A stretch of DNA of 64,000 nt from contig JAVDCA010000027.1 in the NCBI GenBank assembly GCA_030848545.1, positions 29,172-93,171 on the forward strand, in the 5' to 3' direction. Below the pieces are notes generated by a model. It ran no database searches. It was not told the origin of the DNA and saw nothing but the letters and a program-made list of their open reading frames with translations. Shown in pieces: positions 42,338 to 53,840 of the stretch (within the stretch, counting starts at the first letter, position 1; the number at the start of each line of letters is the position of its first letter). Source of the DNA: Astrobacterium formosum (GTDB taxonomy: Bacteria > Pseudomonadota > Alphaproteobacteria > Rhizobiales > Xanthobacteraceae). The translations under genes and the position numbers were made by a program.

Positions 42338-44206
42338 ATGACCGAAACACAAGAACTCACGCTAGCAAAAGAGTTTCCCGCCCCCACGCGGGAACAGTGG
42401 CTCAAGCTCGTGGACGGCGTCCTCAAGGGCGTTCCCTTCGAGAAGAAGCTGATCAGCAAGACGTATGACGGGCTCACGATCGAGCCGCTCTACGCCCACG
42501 ACTCCAAGGCGAAGCCGGTTGCTTCGCGACCACCGGGAGCGCCCTGGCAGATCGCCCAAAGGGTCGACCATCCCGATCCGGCCGTCGCCAACGCCGAGGC
42601 CCTGCACGATCTCGAGAACGGCGCCACCGCGCTTACTCTCGTGTTCGCCGGCTCGGTCGGCGCCTACGGCTACGGCCTGCCGGCGACCGAAGCAGCCCTC
42701 GATCGCGCCCTCGCCGGCGTCGATCCGACGGCGATCGCCATCGAGCTCGATATCGGCCCGTATTCCAAGGATACGCCCGCCCACCTCGCCGCGCTCCTGA
42801 AGAAGCGCGGCGTCGCGGCATCGGCCGCCAATGTCCGCTTCGGCTTCGATCCCATCGGCGCCGCCGCGATCAGCGGCCAGAGCCCGCTCGCCTGGAGCGA
42901 ACTCGCGCCGCTGGTGGCGCCTGTCGTCAAGGCTCTGTCTTCGCAGGGCTTCAAGGGACCCTTCCTGGCCGCCGATGGCCGCGTGGTGCACAATGCCGGC
43001 GGATCGGAAGCGCAGGAACTCGCCTACACGCTCGCGGTCGGGGTCGCCTATCTGCGCGCCCTCGAGACGGGCGGCATCGATCTCGACACGGCGCGCAAGG
43101 ATCTGTTCTTCCGCCTCACCGCCGACGTCGACCAGTTCCTCACCATCGCCAAGTTCCGCGCCCTGCGCAAACTGTGGGCGCGCATCGAGGACGCCTGTGG
43201 CCTGAAAGCCCAGCCGATCTTCATCTCCGCCGAAACCGCGTGGCGCATGATGACCAAGCGCGATCCGTGGGTGAACGGCCTGCGCTCCACCGTGGCGGCG
43301 TTCTCGGCCGGCGTCGGCGGCGCCAACAGCCTGACGGTGCTGCCGCTGTCGCTCCCGCTCGGGCTGCCCAACCGCCTGGCGCGACGCATCGCCCGCAACA
43401 CCCAGCTCCTGCTCCTGGAAGAGGCGCATATCGCCAAGGTCGCCGACCCGACCGCCGGCTCCGGCGGCATCGAGGAGCTGACTTCCAAGCTGGTCGCGGC
43501 CGCCTGGGCCCTGTTCCAGGAAATCGAGAAGACCGGCGGCGCTTTCGCGGCGCTCGCCTCGGGGCTCCTGCAGGGCAAGGTCATGGCGGTGCGCTCGGCC
43601 CGCGAGGCCAATATCGGCAAGCGCAAGGACGCGCTCACCGGCACCAGCGAGTTCCCCAACATCCACGAGGCGCCGGTGCCCGTGCTCGACGTCAAGCCGG
43701 TCGCCCTGCCCGCCTTCGCGGCCGCCAAGGTCTCGTTTGCGGCGCTCGAACCCATGCGGCTCGGCTCGGCGTTCGAAGCCTTGCGCGACGCCTCCGACCG
43801 GGCGCTCGCCAAGACCGGCTCGCGCCCCAAGATCTTCCTGGCGAACCTCGGACCGATCGCGGCATTCACCGCCCGGGCCATGTACGCCAAGAACTTCTTC
43901 GAGGCCGGCGGCATCGAGGCGCTCGGCAATGACGGCTTCCCGTCGCAGGACGACATGGTCGCGGCCTTCAAGGCCTCCGGCGCCAAGCTCGTCATCCTGT
44001 GCTCGTCCGACGAGCTTTATGCCGCCGAGGCCGTCAAGGCCGCCGAGGCCATGAAAGCCGCAGGCGCCGCCTACATCTATCTCGCCGGCCGGCCCGGCGA
44101 GCTGGAAGCCGCGGTCAAGGCCGCCGGCGTGCAAGGTTTCATCTTCATGGGCTGCGACGTGCTGAAGATTCTGCAGGCCGCCCATGCTACACTCGGATTG
44201 AAATGA
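42338..44206 (+). CDS. mutA: Methylmalonyl-CoA mutase small subunit
   Basis: Non-catalytic partner of the heterodimeric mutase. The 622-aa protein has the TIM-barrel domain (WLKLVDGVLKGVPFEKKLISKTYDGLTIEPLY near the N-terminus) and a degenerate C-terminal B12-like domain (PKIFLANLGPIAAFTARAMYAKNFFEAGGIEALGNDGF). The latter lacks the DxHxxG cobalamin motif, as expected of the small subunit. ATG at 42338 is taken; a TTG five codons earlier is possible. Transcribed with the large subunit 55 bases downstream. No meaB-type chaperone gene is in the window. Confidence 0.92.
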   Translation: MTETQELTLAKEFPAPTREQWLKLVDGVLKGVPFEKKLISKTYDGLTIEPLYAHDSKAKPVASRPPGAPWQIAQRVDHPDPAVANAEALHDLENGATALTLVFAGSVGAYGYGLPATEAALDRALAGVDPTAIAIELDIGPYSKDTPAHLAALLKKRGVAASAANVRFGFDPIGAAAISGQSPLAWSELAPLVAPVVKALSSQGFKGPFLAADGRVVHNAGGSEAQELAYTLAVGVAYLRALETGGIDLDTARKDLFFRLTADVDQFLTIAKFRALRKLWARIEDACGLKAQPIFISAETAWRMMTKRDPWVNGLRSTVAAFSAGVGGANSLTVLPLSLPLGLPNRLARRIARNTQLLLLEEAHIAKVADPTAGSGGIEELTSKLVAAAWALFQEIEKTGGAFAALASGLLQGKVMAVRSAREANIGKRKDALTGTSEFPNIHEAPVPVLDVKPVALPAFAAAKVSFAALEPMRLGSAFEALRDASDRALAKTGSRPKIFLANLGPIAAFTARAMYAKNFFEAGGIEALGNDGFPSQDDMVAAFKASGAKLVILCSSDELYAAEAVKAAEAMKAAGAAYIYLAGRPGELEAAVKAAGVQGFIFMGCDVLKILQAAHATLGLK

Positions 44207-44261
44207 GCCCGTGTTTCTCGCTTTGAGCAACGCCAGTGAGTAACATGGGGAAGGAACCCTG

Positions 44262-46418
<2,157 letters not shown>

Positions 46419-46599
46419 GGCGAGGGCTTCAATCGAAGTTCGATGCGGATGGCCGGGCGAAAGCTCGGCCATTTTCATTTTAGAGAGCCTCCTTGCGCAC
46501 CCCAGATACCTCTTCGGTATGGTCATGCTGCATCGAACGCGATTGCTCACGCGGGCGGCGCAAGTACAATCGCACTTCGCAAGACGTGGAGACTGCACC

Positions 46600-47259
46600 G
46601 TGGAACCGTGGCTTCGTTCGCTCTCGATATCAGCAGCTCTTTTCGCGTTGGTGGCATCGACAACCCCTTCCTCAGCGGCCGATTCGGCGAAGTCGATCGC
46701 CGAAGCGGCCGGACATTTCCCCGACACCATCGCGACCGTCTATGCGGTCGCCCCACTCCCACTCAGCACCAGCCCCGGCGGGCCGGCCGTGGGAACGCTC
46801 AATCCTTCGTCCAGCGCCAAGGTGCTCGCGGTCGAAGGAGACGATCTCAAGGTCGAGATTCGCGGCTGGCAGCAAGGCAGCGGCGGCCGCCTGGTGTTCC
46901 TTGCCGCCGGCCGTCGCATTCCCGTCGCGGAGATGAAAGACGACCAGAAAGGGCTGCTGCGACGCGGAGCCACGCAGACAGACGGCACGACCGGCCAGGA
47001 GTGGACGGAAGTCTCGCTCGAAGCCTATGCGCCCAGAAAGCAGTTCGTCGGTAATGTCGAGCTTTTGTGGACGTACGCCGAAGAGCTCATGAACGCGAAC
47101 TGCACCACGTGTCACGCGCGCCATCCGGTCGATCACTTCACCGCCAATCAATGGGCGGGCCTCATCCGCACCAAAAAGGAGCGCGTCACCGCCAGCGCGG
47201 ACCAGCTTACCCTCATGGGGCAGTACGTCCAGAAGCATGCGAGCGACATGGTGAAATAA
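46600..47259 (+). CDS. Exported monoheme cytochrome c resembling the TorC C-terminal domain
   Basis: A 219-aa periplasmic protein with a signal peptide (about 1-27, cleavage near SSAAD). It has an SH3-like stretch (IATVYAVAPLPLSTSPGG... SSAKVLAVEGDDLKVEIRGW, about 44-90). One heme site follows, CTTCH at 168-172, then PVDHFTANQWAGLIRTKKE and QLTLMGQYVQKHASDM. The C-terminal half resembles the monoheme tail of pentaheme TorC/TorY; the NapC-type tetraheme anchor module is absent. GTG start with GGAG nine bases upstream; earlier in-frame starts would bury the signal peptide. Encoded upstream of a TorA-type molybdoenzyme, it is a likely electron donor or redox partner. Confidence 0.75.
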   Translation: MEPWLRSLSISAALFALVASTTPSSAADSAKSIAEAAGHFPDTIATVYAVAPLPLSTSPGGPAVGTLNPSSSAKVLAVEGDDLKVEIRGWQQGSGGRLVFLAAGRRIPVAEMKDDQKGLLRRGATQTDGTTGQEWTEVSLEAYAPRKQFVGNVELLWTYAEELMNANCTTCHARHPVDHFTANQWAGLIRTKKERVTASADQLTLMGQYVQKHASDMVK

Positions 47260-47534
47260 ACGCGCCGTTTCTCCCGCGCGGCGGTGCCGAGTTATGTGTG
47301 CAACAGCAGCGGACATCCCGCCACCATGAGCGCGCTGGATCGCCGAACCTCGCCGGTGATAGGATTGCAACAGCACCCCTGACTCGACGCCCCCGCAACG
47401 ACGCCCGTGAGACAACGCGGCGACGAGTGTTCGACTTCGTGACTGTCGGTTTCACGCGTTCCTGGACCACGCCGGCGATGCGACCGCCGCAGGTTTTGCG
47501 GCTCGTTGGTCGGCTCTGAAAGTGAGGAAAGCCA
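47260..47534. other. Gap between the cytochrome and the molybdoenzyme genes
   Basis: About 275 bases with no supported gene. No FNR/FixK box of TTGA-N6-TCAA type is seen. The torA-like gene has GAGGAAA as a ribosome site at 47524-47530. Confidence 0.4.
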
Positions 47535-49916
47535 ATGCTCAATCGCAGAGATTTCATGAACACGGCACTGGCGGGCGTCGCCAGTGCGTCGATGTTCCCG
47601 CATCTGGCGCGCGCCGCCTCCGGCGCCGGCGGCGTCACCGACGGCCGCGTCCTCGCAAACACCTGCCTCGGACCGGTGTGGATGATCAAGCAGGGCGGCA
47701 AGGTCGTCGGCATCGAGCAGCTCAAACAGGACGGCGCCGCCAATCCCGTGCTGCAATCGATGCCGGACCGTCTCTACAACCGCGCCCGCATCAAGAATCC
47801 GATGGTGCGTCGCGACTTTCTAAAGAACCGCGAGAAGAGCGACCGCACCGGCCGCGGCTCCGGCGATTTCGTCGAGGTGAGCTGGGACGAGGCCGCAAAA
47901 CTCGTCGCCGACGAATTGACCCGCGTGAAAGCGAAGTACGGCAACGCATCGATTCACCGTGGCAAGAGTTCGTGGGCGAGCAACCATGCCCATGTGCATC
48001 GCACCGAAGCGATGCTGCAGCGTTTCCTCAATGGTTTCGGCGGCGGCTGCACCTTCTTCGGCAACTACAGCAATCAGGCCGTGACCGAGATCCTGACGTC
48101 GGTCGCATGGGCGGCGCCCGGCAAGGCGAGCGACTGGCCGACCATCCATCAGAACGCCAAGCTGATCGTCCTGTGGGGCGCCAATCCGCTCGTCACCAGC
48201 CGGATCCTGTCGGCACGCTACGCCACCAAGGCGTGGTTCGACGTCAAGGCGAAGGGCATCGAGACGATCTCGATCGCGCCAGATCGCAACGAAACCGCCC
48301 AGGAGCTGGGCTCACGCTGGATCCCGGTCGTGCCCAATACCGACGCCGCCCTCGCGCTCGGCATGATGCACACGCTCCTCACCGAGAACCTCCACGACAA
48401 GGCGTTTCTCGCCAAGTGCACGGTCGGCTTCGACGAGTTCGCCAAATATCTCACCGGCGGCAAGGACGGCACCGCGAAGACAGCGGCGTGGGCAGCCGAC
48501 ATCACCGGCGTCCCGGCCGCGACCATCCAGGAACTGGCGCGCAAGATGGCGGCGACGCGCACGACCATCGCGTGCGGCTGGTCGGTGCAGCGCCAGCACA
48601 ACGGCGAGCAACCGCCGTGGGCCCTCGTCGCACTGGGATCGATGCTCGGCCAGATCGGGCAGCCGGGCGGCGGCGTCACTTTCGGCCTGCATTATGCCGA
48701 TGGTGGCTTTCCGACCCCTGCCATGCCGGTCGTCGGCGGCATGGCGACCGGCGCGAACCCGGTCAAACTCGCCCCCTTCCCGATCGCCTGCCTGTCGGAC
48801 GCATGGCTCAACCCCGGCAAGGCGATCGACTACAAGGGTACCAAGATCACCTATCCGGACATCCAACTCGTCTATGTGGGCGGCGGCAATCTGTTCACCC
48901 ACCATCAGGACACGAACCGCGTCATCAAGGCATTCCAGCGGCCGGAGACGATCATCGTCCAGGATCCCTGGTGGACTCCGACCGCCCGTTACGCCGACAT
49001 CGTCCTGCCGGCCGCGAGCGATCTCGAACGTGACGACATCGGACAGGCGATCAACCTGATCTTCCCCGCCAAGACGGTGGTGGCGCCGCAGTTCAAGTCG
49101 CGCCTGGACTACGACATCTACACGGAGCTTGCTGATCGGCTCGGGTTCAAGCAGGCGTACACAGAGGGACGGGATGTTCTCGGCTGGTGCCGGTTCTTCT
49201 ACGATCAGGCACGCGCCGCCTCGAAGACGGTCAAGATGCCGGCCTTCGACGAGTTCTGGAACGGCGACATGCTCCTCGAATTCCCGATGGGCAAGGGCAC
49301 CAAGGTCCACCTCGCCGACTTCCGCGACGATCCGGAAACCAATGCGCTGGGCACCCCGTCGGGCCGCATCGAGATCACCTCGCCGACGATCGCCAAGATG
49401 GGCTACGCCGAATTCCCGCCCCACCCGGCCTGGCTCGAACCGGCCGAATGGCGGCGCAGCGCCAAGGCGGCTCAGTATCCCCTGCAGCTCCTGTCGTCCC
49501 ATTCCTACTATCGCCTGCATTCGCAGATGGACAACACGGACGCCGGCAAGAACTACAAGGTGGCCGGCCGCGAGCCGGCTCTGATCAATACGGACGACGC
49601 GGCCTCGCGTTCGATCAAGGCCGGCGACGTGGTCCGCCTCTTCAACGACCGCGGCCAGGTGCTGGCCGGCGCGGTGGTGACGGACAATGTCATGCGCGGC
49701 GTGGTGGTGCTGCGGGAGGGCGGCTGGTACGACCCCGCCGAGCCCGGCAAGATCGGCACGCTCGACAAGCAGGGCAACGTCAACACCCTGACCTTCGACG
49801 ATCCTCTCAGTTCGCGGTTCGGACAGGCGACGCCGGGCGGCACATCGATCATCCAAGTGGAGAAGTATCAAGGCGCGGCGCCGGCAGTTACCGCCTACGA
49901 TCAGCCGGCGACCTGA
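47535..49916 (+). CDS. TorA/BisC-type molybdopterin oxidoreductase (S- or N-oxide reductase)
   Basis: Periplasmic bis-MGD molybdoenzyme, 793 aa, of the TMAO/DMSO/biotin-sulfoxide reductase branch. The Tat signal NRRDFMNTALAGVASASMF precedes the mature protein. It lacks the N-terminal Fe-S Cys cluster, as in TorA. GKSSWASNHAHVHRTEAMLQRFLNGFGG and FGNYSNQA place Ser179 as the probable Mo ligand. The C-terminal MGD-binding domain is intact (LLSSHSYYRLHSQMDN, GDVVRLFNDRGQVLAGAVV). The NYSNQA form differs from the usual DYSTGA, so the substrate may not be TMAO or DMSO. The monoheme cytochrome upstream is its likely partner. Confidence 0.87.
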   Translation: MLNRRDFMNTALAGVASASMFPHLARAASGAGGVTDGRVLANTCLGPVWMIKQGGKVVGIEQLKQDGAANPVLQSMPDRLYNRARIKNPMVRRDFLKNREKSDRTGRGSGDFVEVSWDEAAKLVADELTRVKAKYGNASIHRGKSSWASNHAHVHRTEAMLQRFLNGFGGGCTFFGNYSNQAVTEILTSVAWAAPGKASDWPTIHQNAKLIVLWGANPLVTSRILSARYATKAWFDVKAKGIETISIAPDRNETAQELGSRWIPVVPNTDAALALGMMHTLLTENLHDKAFLAKCTVGFDEFAKYLTGGKDGTAKTAAWAADITGVPAATIQELARKMAATRTTIACGWSVQRQHNGEQPPWALVALGSMLGQIGQPGGGVTFGLHYADGGFPTPAMPVVGGMATGANPVKLAPFPIACLSDAWLNPGKAIDYKGTKITYPDIQLVYVGGGNLFTHHQDTNRVIKAFQRPETIIVQDPWWTPTARYADIVLPAASDLERDDIGQAINLIFPAKTVVAPQFKSRLDYDIYTELADRLGFKQAYTEGRDVLGWCRFFYDQARAASKTVKMPAFDEFWNGDMLLEFPMGKGTKVHLADFRDDPETNALGTPSGRIEITSPTIAKMGYAEFPPHPAWLEPAEWRRSAKAAQYPLQLLSSHSYYRLHSQMDNTDAGKNYKVAGREPALINTDDAASRSIKAGDVVRLFNDRGQVLAGAVVTDNVMRGVVVLREGGWYDPAEPGKIGTLDKQGNVNTLTFDDPLSSRFGQATPGGTSIIQVEKYQGAAPAVTAYDQPAT

Positions 49917-50090
49917 GAACGTGCGACGGAACCTCGGTCTGCGCGCAGTCGCCGACCGACGGCTCCGCCGAGGCGGCGGAGTAGAACGGCACGGGATCAC
50001 GAGGACCCGTCATTGCGAGCGCAGCGAAGCAATGACGGGAGAGCGGGATCGCTCAAGGTCAATGAAAGCAGACATTACACCCGCCGGCCC
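49917..50090. other. Gap with short palindromic element, family B
   Basis: Convergent junction between the molybdoenzyme and the ABC ATPase genes. CCCGTCATTGC (50006-50016) and GCAATGACGGG (50029-50039) form a hairpin that could terminate both. Confidence 0.5.
50006..50039. repeat. Short palindromic element, family B
   Basis: Eleven-base perfect arms around a 12-base loop. Shares TTGCGAGCGNAGCGAAGCAAT with the element at 40273-40360. Confidence 0.7.
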
Positions 50091-50858
50091 TCAGCACTCG
50101 GCGCGATCATGGCGGGCGCTCGTTTGCATATCCGTAGGTTCAAAACGTCGGCCGCCGGCCGCGTCGGCATCCAGCTGACCGTCCCGTAAATGGAAGACTT
50201 CGTCGAAACGACCGAAGATTTTTTCGTCGTGCGTCACCGCGATGATCGCGGCATGCTGCTCGACCGCGATCTTGCGGAGCAAATCCATGACGATTCCGGC
50301 ACGATGGGAGTCGAGGCTCGCGGTCGGTTCGTCGGCGAGAATGATGCGCGGTCTGTTGGCCAGCGCTCGCGCAATCGCGACACGTTGCGCTTCACCGCCG
50401 GACAGCTGCGCCGGCATTCTGTCCTTGTGGCGTCCGACTTCGAAATAGTCGAGGAGCTCGATGGCGCGGGCACGCGCCGCGGCGGCGCCGAATCCGGCGA
50501 GTTGGAGCACGAGGCCGACATTGTCGGCGCAGTTGAGGAACGGCAACAGATTGTGAAACTGGAAAATGAAGCCGACTTTCTCGAGGCGAAGTCGCCGCAA
50601 GTCGGATCTGAGCCAGCGATCGTCGTAGACGACGTCTCCATCGAGCGTCATACGGCCGCCATTCGGTTCGAGAATGCAGCCGACGCAGTTGAGCAGCGTG
50701 GTCTTCCCGGAACCGCTTGCGCCGAGTAGTCCGACGATCTGTCCAGGGAAGACTTGCAGACTGACGCCGCGCAATGCATCGACGCGCGTCTCGCCCTCGC
50801 CAAAATGCTTCGAGAGGTTCTCGATCTCGACCAGCGCTGGTTCGACAGGATCAGCCAT
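50091..50858 (-). CDS. ABC transporter ATP-binding protein (MacB/LolD/DevA type)
   Basis: Cytoplasmic ATPase, 255 aa. Walker A is GASGSGKTT (about 45-53), Q-loop FQFHNLLPFLN, signature LSGGEAQRVAIARAL, Walker B IILADEPTASLD, and H-loop IIAVTHDEKIF. The sequence belongs to the MacB/LolD/DevA group that powers mechanotransmission exporters. It follows the permease and membrane fusion protein genes on the same strand with a three-base gap, completing a DevBCA-like set. Confidence 0.92.
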   Translation of the reverse strand: MADPVEPALVEIENLSKHFGEGETRVDALRGVSLQVFPGQIVGLLGASGSGKTTLLNCVGCILEPNGGRMTLDGDVVYDDRWLRSDLRRLRLEKVGFIFQFHNLLPFLNCADNVGLVLQLAGFGAAAARARAIELLDYFEVGRHKDRMPAQLSGGEAQRVAIARALANRPRIILADEPTASLDSHRAGIVMDLLRKIAVEQHAAIIAVTHDEKIFGRFDEVFHLRDGQLDADAAGGRRFEPTDMQTSARHDRAEC

Positions 50859-50861
50859 GGT

Positions 50862-52001
50862 TCATCCCGCCAGTGCACTTGCGGGGTCGACCTTCATCGC
50901 CAGCCGCACACCGAGAACGCTCGCGGCGAGGCACATGACCACCGTGATGACGAACACGACGGCGATGCTCGCGGGTTCGAGGACCAACCGCCGTGGAAAA
51001 TAGGGCAGGAAAACGAGAACGAGCGTCAATCCGGCGAAAAATCCCACAAGTCCCAGCGACAGGGCCTGCTGGACGATGAGGCCGACGATCGTGCGATCCG
51101 GCGCGCCGATCAGCTTGAGGGTGGCGATGGAACGCAGCTTGTCCATGGTCATCGTATAGACGATCAGGGAAATGATGACCGTCGAGACGATCACCAGCAG
51201 CACCATGACCAGACCCATCTGCTTGCGCGATTTCTCGATGACGAACGTACTCAACAAATTTTCCTGCTGCTCCTGGGTGAGCGTCGTGAGGTGTTTCCAT
51301 CGGCTGAGCGCCGCCGCGATTTCATCGCGCGGGACGTGAGGCGACACTTTGGCAATGACCGCGTTGATCTGGTCGTTCGTCTGCAGCGCTCCTCCGCGCG
51401 CGACCTCGCGGCGTTCGGATGGAGGAGCCAATTCAAACTGCAGGTTCTGCGCGTCGCGGAGCGTAAGATAGCCGACCGGGTCACCCGCCGATGTGGTGTT
51501 GTTCCGCGTCATGCCGACGATCGTGTACTTATGACCATGGGTTCCGAGCGGCACTTCCTGGCCAAGCGCGAGACCCGCGGATTGATCGACGATCATCTCA
51601 TAACGTTTGCGCATGATGTCGCGGCCGGCGACCAGGTGATCCGGTCCGCCCGGCCGGTTCAGTTCGTAACCGATGATGTAGAGCCGCAGGGGAACGCCTT
51701 CGAGCGTTGTCTGGACCGATTGGTAGGTCACCGCCCCTGCGCGTTCGATCCCGTAGGTGCGCGCGACCATCTCCCGCGTATCGCCAGGGATGCGTGACGA
51801 CTCGGCGAAAGGCCCGTTGGTGCCAGGCTGGATGACCCACAGATCCGCATTCGCCGCACGGGCCTGCCTCAGCGCCTCGTCGATCAAGCCCCCGTAAACC
51901 CCGGTGATCATGATCTCGATCCCGAGCAGCAGGCTGAGGCCGACGCAAGTCATCACGAAGCGCAGCAGGTTGTGGCGGATGTCGCGATAGGCCAGATTCA
52001 T
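50862..52001 (-). CDS. MacB/FtsX-type ABC exporter permease (DevC-like)
   Basis: A 379-aa inner-membrane protein with the four-helix MacB layout: helix 1 (LRFVMTCVGLSLLLGIEIMITGVYGGLI), a large periplasmic domain (about 40-245), and helices 2-4. The cytoplasmic coupling loop MDKLRSIATLKLIGAPDRTI is diagnostic of the FtsX/MacB superfamily. Start ATG at 52001, five bases after the membrane fusion gene stop; the frame extends upstream but only in the fusion-protein gene. It likely exports a lipid, peptide or drug. Confidence 0.9.
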   Translation of the reverse strand: MNLAYRDIRHNLLRFVMTCVGLSLLLGIEIMITGVYGGLIDEALRQARAANADLWVIQPGTNGPFAESSRIPGDTREMVARTYGIERAGAVTYQSVQTTLEGVPLRLYIIGYELNRPGGPDHLVAGRDIMRKRYEMIVDQSAGLALGQEVPLGTHGHKYTIVGMTRNNTTSAGDPVGYLTLRDAQNLQFELAPPSERREVARGGALQTNDQINAVIAKVSPHVPRDEIAAALSRWKHLTTLTQEQQENLLSTFVIEKSRKQMGLVMVLLVIVSTVIISLIVYTMTMDKLRSIATLKLIGAPDRTIVGLIVQQALSLGLVGFFAGLTLVLVFLPYFPRRLVLEPASIAVVFVITVVMCLAASVLGVRLAMKVDPASALAG

Positions 52002-52006
52002 GACTT

Positions 52007-53383
52007 CTACCTTCCGGCGACTGTGGCCGCGCGTCCGATACGAAGTCCGCTGGTCAATCGGCTGACAACAGCCGCACCGGCGGGGATGCCGCCCGTCACC
52101 TCGTATCGCCCGTCGAGAAGCCGGTGTCCGAGAGTCACGTCGCGCCGCTGCAAACGACCATCCTCGAGCGTCCACGCGGTTCCGCGATTATGGTGTACCC
52201 CTGTGATCGCCGGCGCCGGAACCAGGATTGCCTGCGCGAGGCGGACCGTGGTGATGTAGACCTCCGCCTGTTCGCCGATATGGTAATCTGGCGGCAACTG
52301 ATCGAACGCGACCTGGACGCGGCGCTCCTCGTTGACCCGGTCGCCTTCCGGCTCGATACGCGCAACACGGCCGTGAAATATCTGGCGCGGCAACGAGCGC
52401 AACACGATATCCGCCGGATTACCGACCTTGATTTCTCCGGACTTGCTCTCGTCGATATAGGCCAGCACCCAGACCGACTGCGGGTCGATCAACGTGAACA
52501 CCGGTTCGCCGGCCGCGAGTGCCGTCCCGCGCTCCCGCTGCCGAGCCGTCACCAAGGCGTCGTACGGCGCCAGGAGAGTATGAAAATCCAGGACTACAGC
52601 TTCCTGCTGCTGCTGCGCCTTGACGTCGTTGATGGTGGCGTTCGACACGAGAATGTCGCCCTTTGCGACATTCACCTCGGCGCGAGTGGTGTCCTCGACC
52701 GCCTTTGCGGTCTGCGCGGCCTCGACCGACGTGATTTTGGTCTCCAGCAACGCCTGCCTTCGCTCGTTGATGGCCTTGGCGTTTCCATAGTTCGCCAGCG
52801 CGCGTTCGAGGCTCGCATTGGCGCGTTCGCGGCTGGCTTCGGCCTGCTCCCTCGCGGCTTTCATCCTGGCGATACGAGCCGTCTGCTCGCGGTCGTCGAG
52901 GCGGGCGAGGACCGCGCCTTTGGTCACCATATCGCCGACGTCCGCACGAAGGTCGGCAAGGATGCCCGCGACCTTGAACCCGACCTTGGACGTGACGCGA
53001 GCCTCGACCGTTCCCAGTCCGAATACCTGAACCGCCGCATCGGGCTCGATACGGGTAATCTGGACCTCAATCGGCCGCAGGAACAGTGCAAACACACCGC
53101 CGCCCGCGGCGACCAACAAGACAAGTGCGGCCGCGGCCAAGGTCCGGTACTTGACGGGCCAACCAACCGCTCGGTTCCAAAGCAAGCCGAGGATGTAACC
53201 GATGAGAAACCCGCCGATCACCGTCGCGGAAATGATCAGCGTCGCGGTCTGAGGAAAATTCAGGGACCATAACGCGTGCGGCTGCGTCTGACCCAAGACG
53301 ACGCGCACCACAGTCACGAGATGGAAGGTCGCTCCCAGGCCAGCGAGCGTAAGACCTATCCATTTCGGTTTCACGGTCCTCAT
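52007..53383 (-). CDS. HlyD/DevB-type periplasmic adaptor (membrane fusion protein)
   Basis: A 458-aa adaptor with an unusual N-terminus. It has three hydrophobic segments (about 10-33, 47-70 and 82-102) instead of one, then the usual order of lipoyl half (FGLGTVEARVTSKVGFKVAGILADLRADVGDMVTKG), a coiled coil (about 172-265, rich in Ala/Glu/Arg/Lys) and the second half (LAPYDALVTARQRERGTALAAGEPVFTLIDPQSVWV). It ends with the beta-barrel and membrane-proximal domains. It pairs with the downstream permease and ATPase. The ATG at 53383 has GAGG five bases upstream; a GTG immediately before it is possible. Confidence 0.88.
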   Translation of the reverse strand: MRTVKPKWIGLTLAGLGATFHLVTVVRVVLGQTQPHALWSLNFPQTATLIISATVIGGFLIGYILGLLWNRAVGWPVKYRTLAAAALVLLVAAGGGVFALFLRPIEVQITRIEPDAAVQVFGLGTVEARVTSKVGFKVAGILADLRADVGDMVTKGAVLARLDDREQTARIARMKAAREQAEASRERANASLERALANYGNAKAINERRQALLETKITSVEAAQTAKAVEDTTRAEVNVAKGDILVSNATINDVKAQQQQEAVVLDFHTLLAPYDALVTARQRERGTALAAGEPVFTLIDPQSVWVLAYIDESKSGEIKVGNPADIVLRSLPRQIFHGRVARIEPEGDRVNEERRVQVAFDQLPPDYHIGEQAEVYITTVRLAQAILVPAPAITGVHHNRGTAWTLEDGRLQRRDVTLGHRLLDGRYEVTGGIPAGAAVVSRLTSGLRIGRAATVAGR

Positions 53384-53692
53384 CACGTCCTCGCCGCCAC
53401 CATGCGCAGATTCGCCTCCACCGCGGCCAACGCGGATGGAGCAATGTCCTGCAAACCCACTCTGGTTTGCGCGGAATTCCAGGCGCGCATCGGCGCATCA
53501 TGGTCTTCCGCACCCTAAAGCTTACACCGTGCCCGAGTTCTCGTCCGATCGGAACAGCTCACAGCACGACTCCGAAGGCCCGCACTCCGGTATTCACATC
53601 CCCCACCGACGAATTCACTTCGGTCAAGTCCGCTGGTTAAGCCGATCTCATTTCCCACGATTGTCGCCCGGGTAAAGTTTTGTAAGCCGGAC
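53384..53692. other. Upstream region of the exporter operon, no gene
   Basis: Roughly 310 bases ahead of the adaptor gene. No clear ORF or operator is found; the segment ends in the mutase remnant. Confidence 0.35.
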
Positions 53693-53829
53693 CTTGTTCG
53701 CGACACCTGGCGAAGCTGCCCGCCAGGCCTCGCGAATGACGTCCACATCGTCGGCGTCTCTTCGCGCGACGCCGGCCACCTCACCCTCGTTCCCGAGCTC
53801 AAGGCCGAGCTCAAAAGGGCTGGCCGCGT
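53693..53829 (+). pseudogene. Frameshifted fragment of a methylmalonyl-CoA mutase B12-binding domain
   Basis: In one frame the sequence reads [12 protein letters not shown], then after a one-base loss near 53738 the next frame reads [10 protein letters not shown], followed by [16 protein letters not shown]. This is the B12-domain segment of methylmalonyl-CoA mutase (compare mutB, same residues at about 46109-46240). Long exact DNA matches to mutB are present (GACGTCCACATCGTCGGCGT and CGTTCCCGAGCTCAAGGCCG), with many synonymous differences elsewhere. It is about 137 bases long, without start or end, between the exporter and tetR. Confidence 0.8.
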
Positions 53830-53840
53830 CTACGCGCCCG

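Noticed and set aside
46419..47534. FNR/FixK box controlling the TorA-like enzyme
   Set aside because: No TTGA-N6-TCAA match is found in either gap.
48312..50000. Minus-strand 562-codon frame opposite the molybdoenzyme
   Set aside because: Shadow of the real gene; compositionally biased with no motif.
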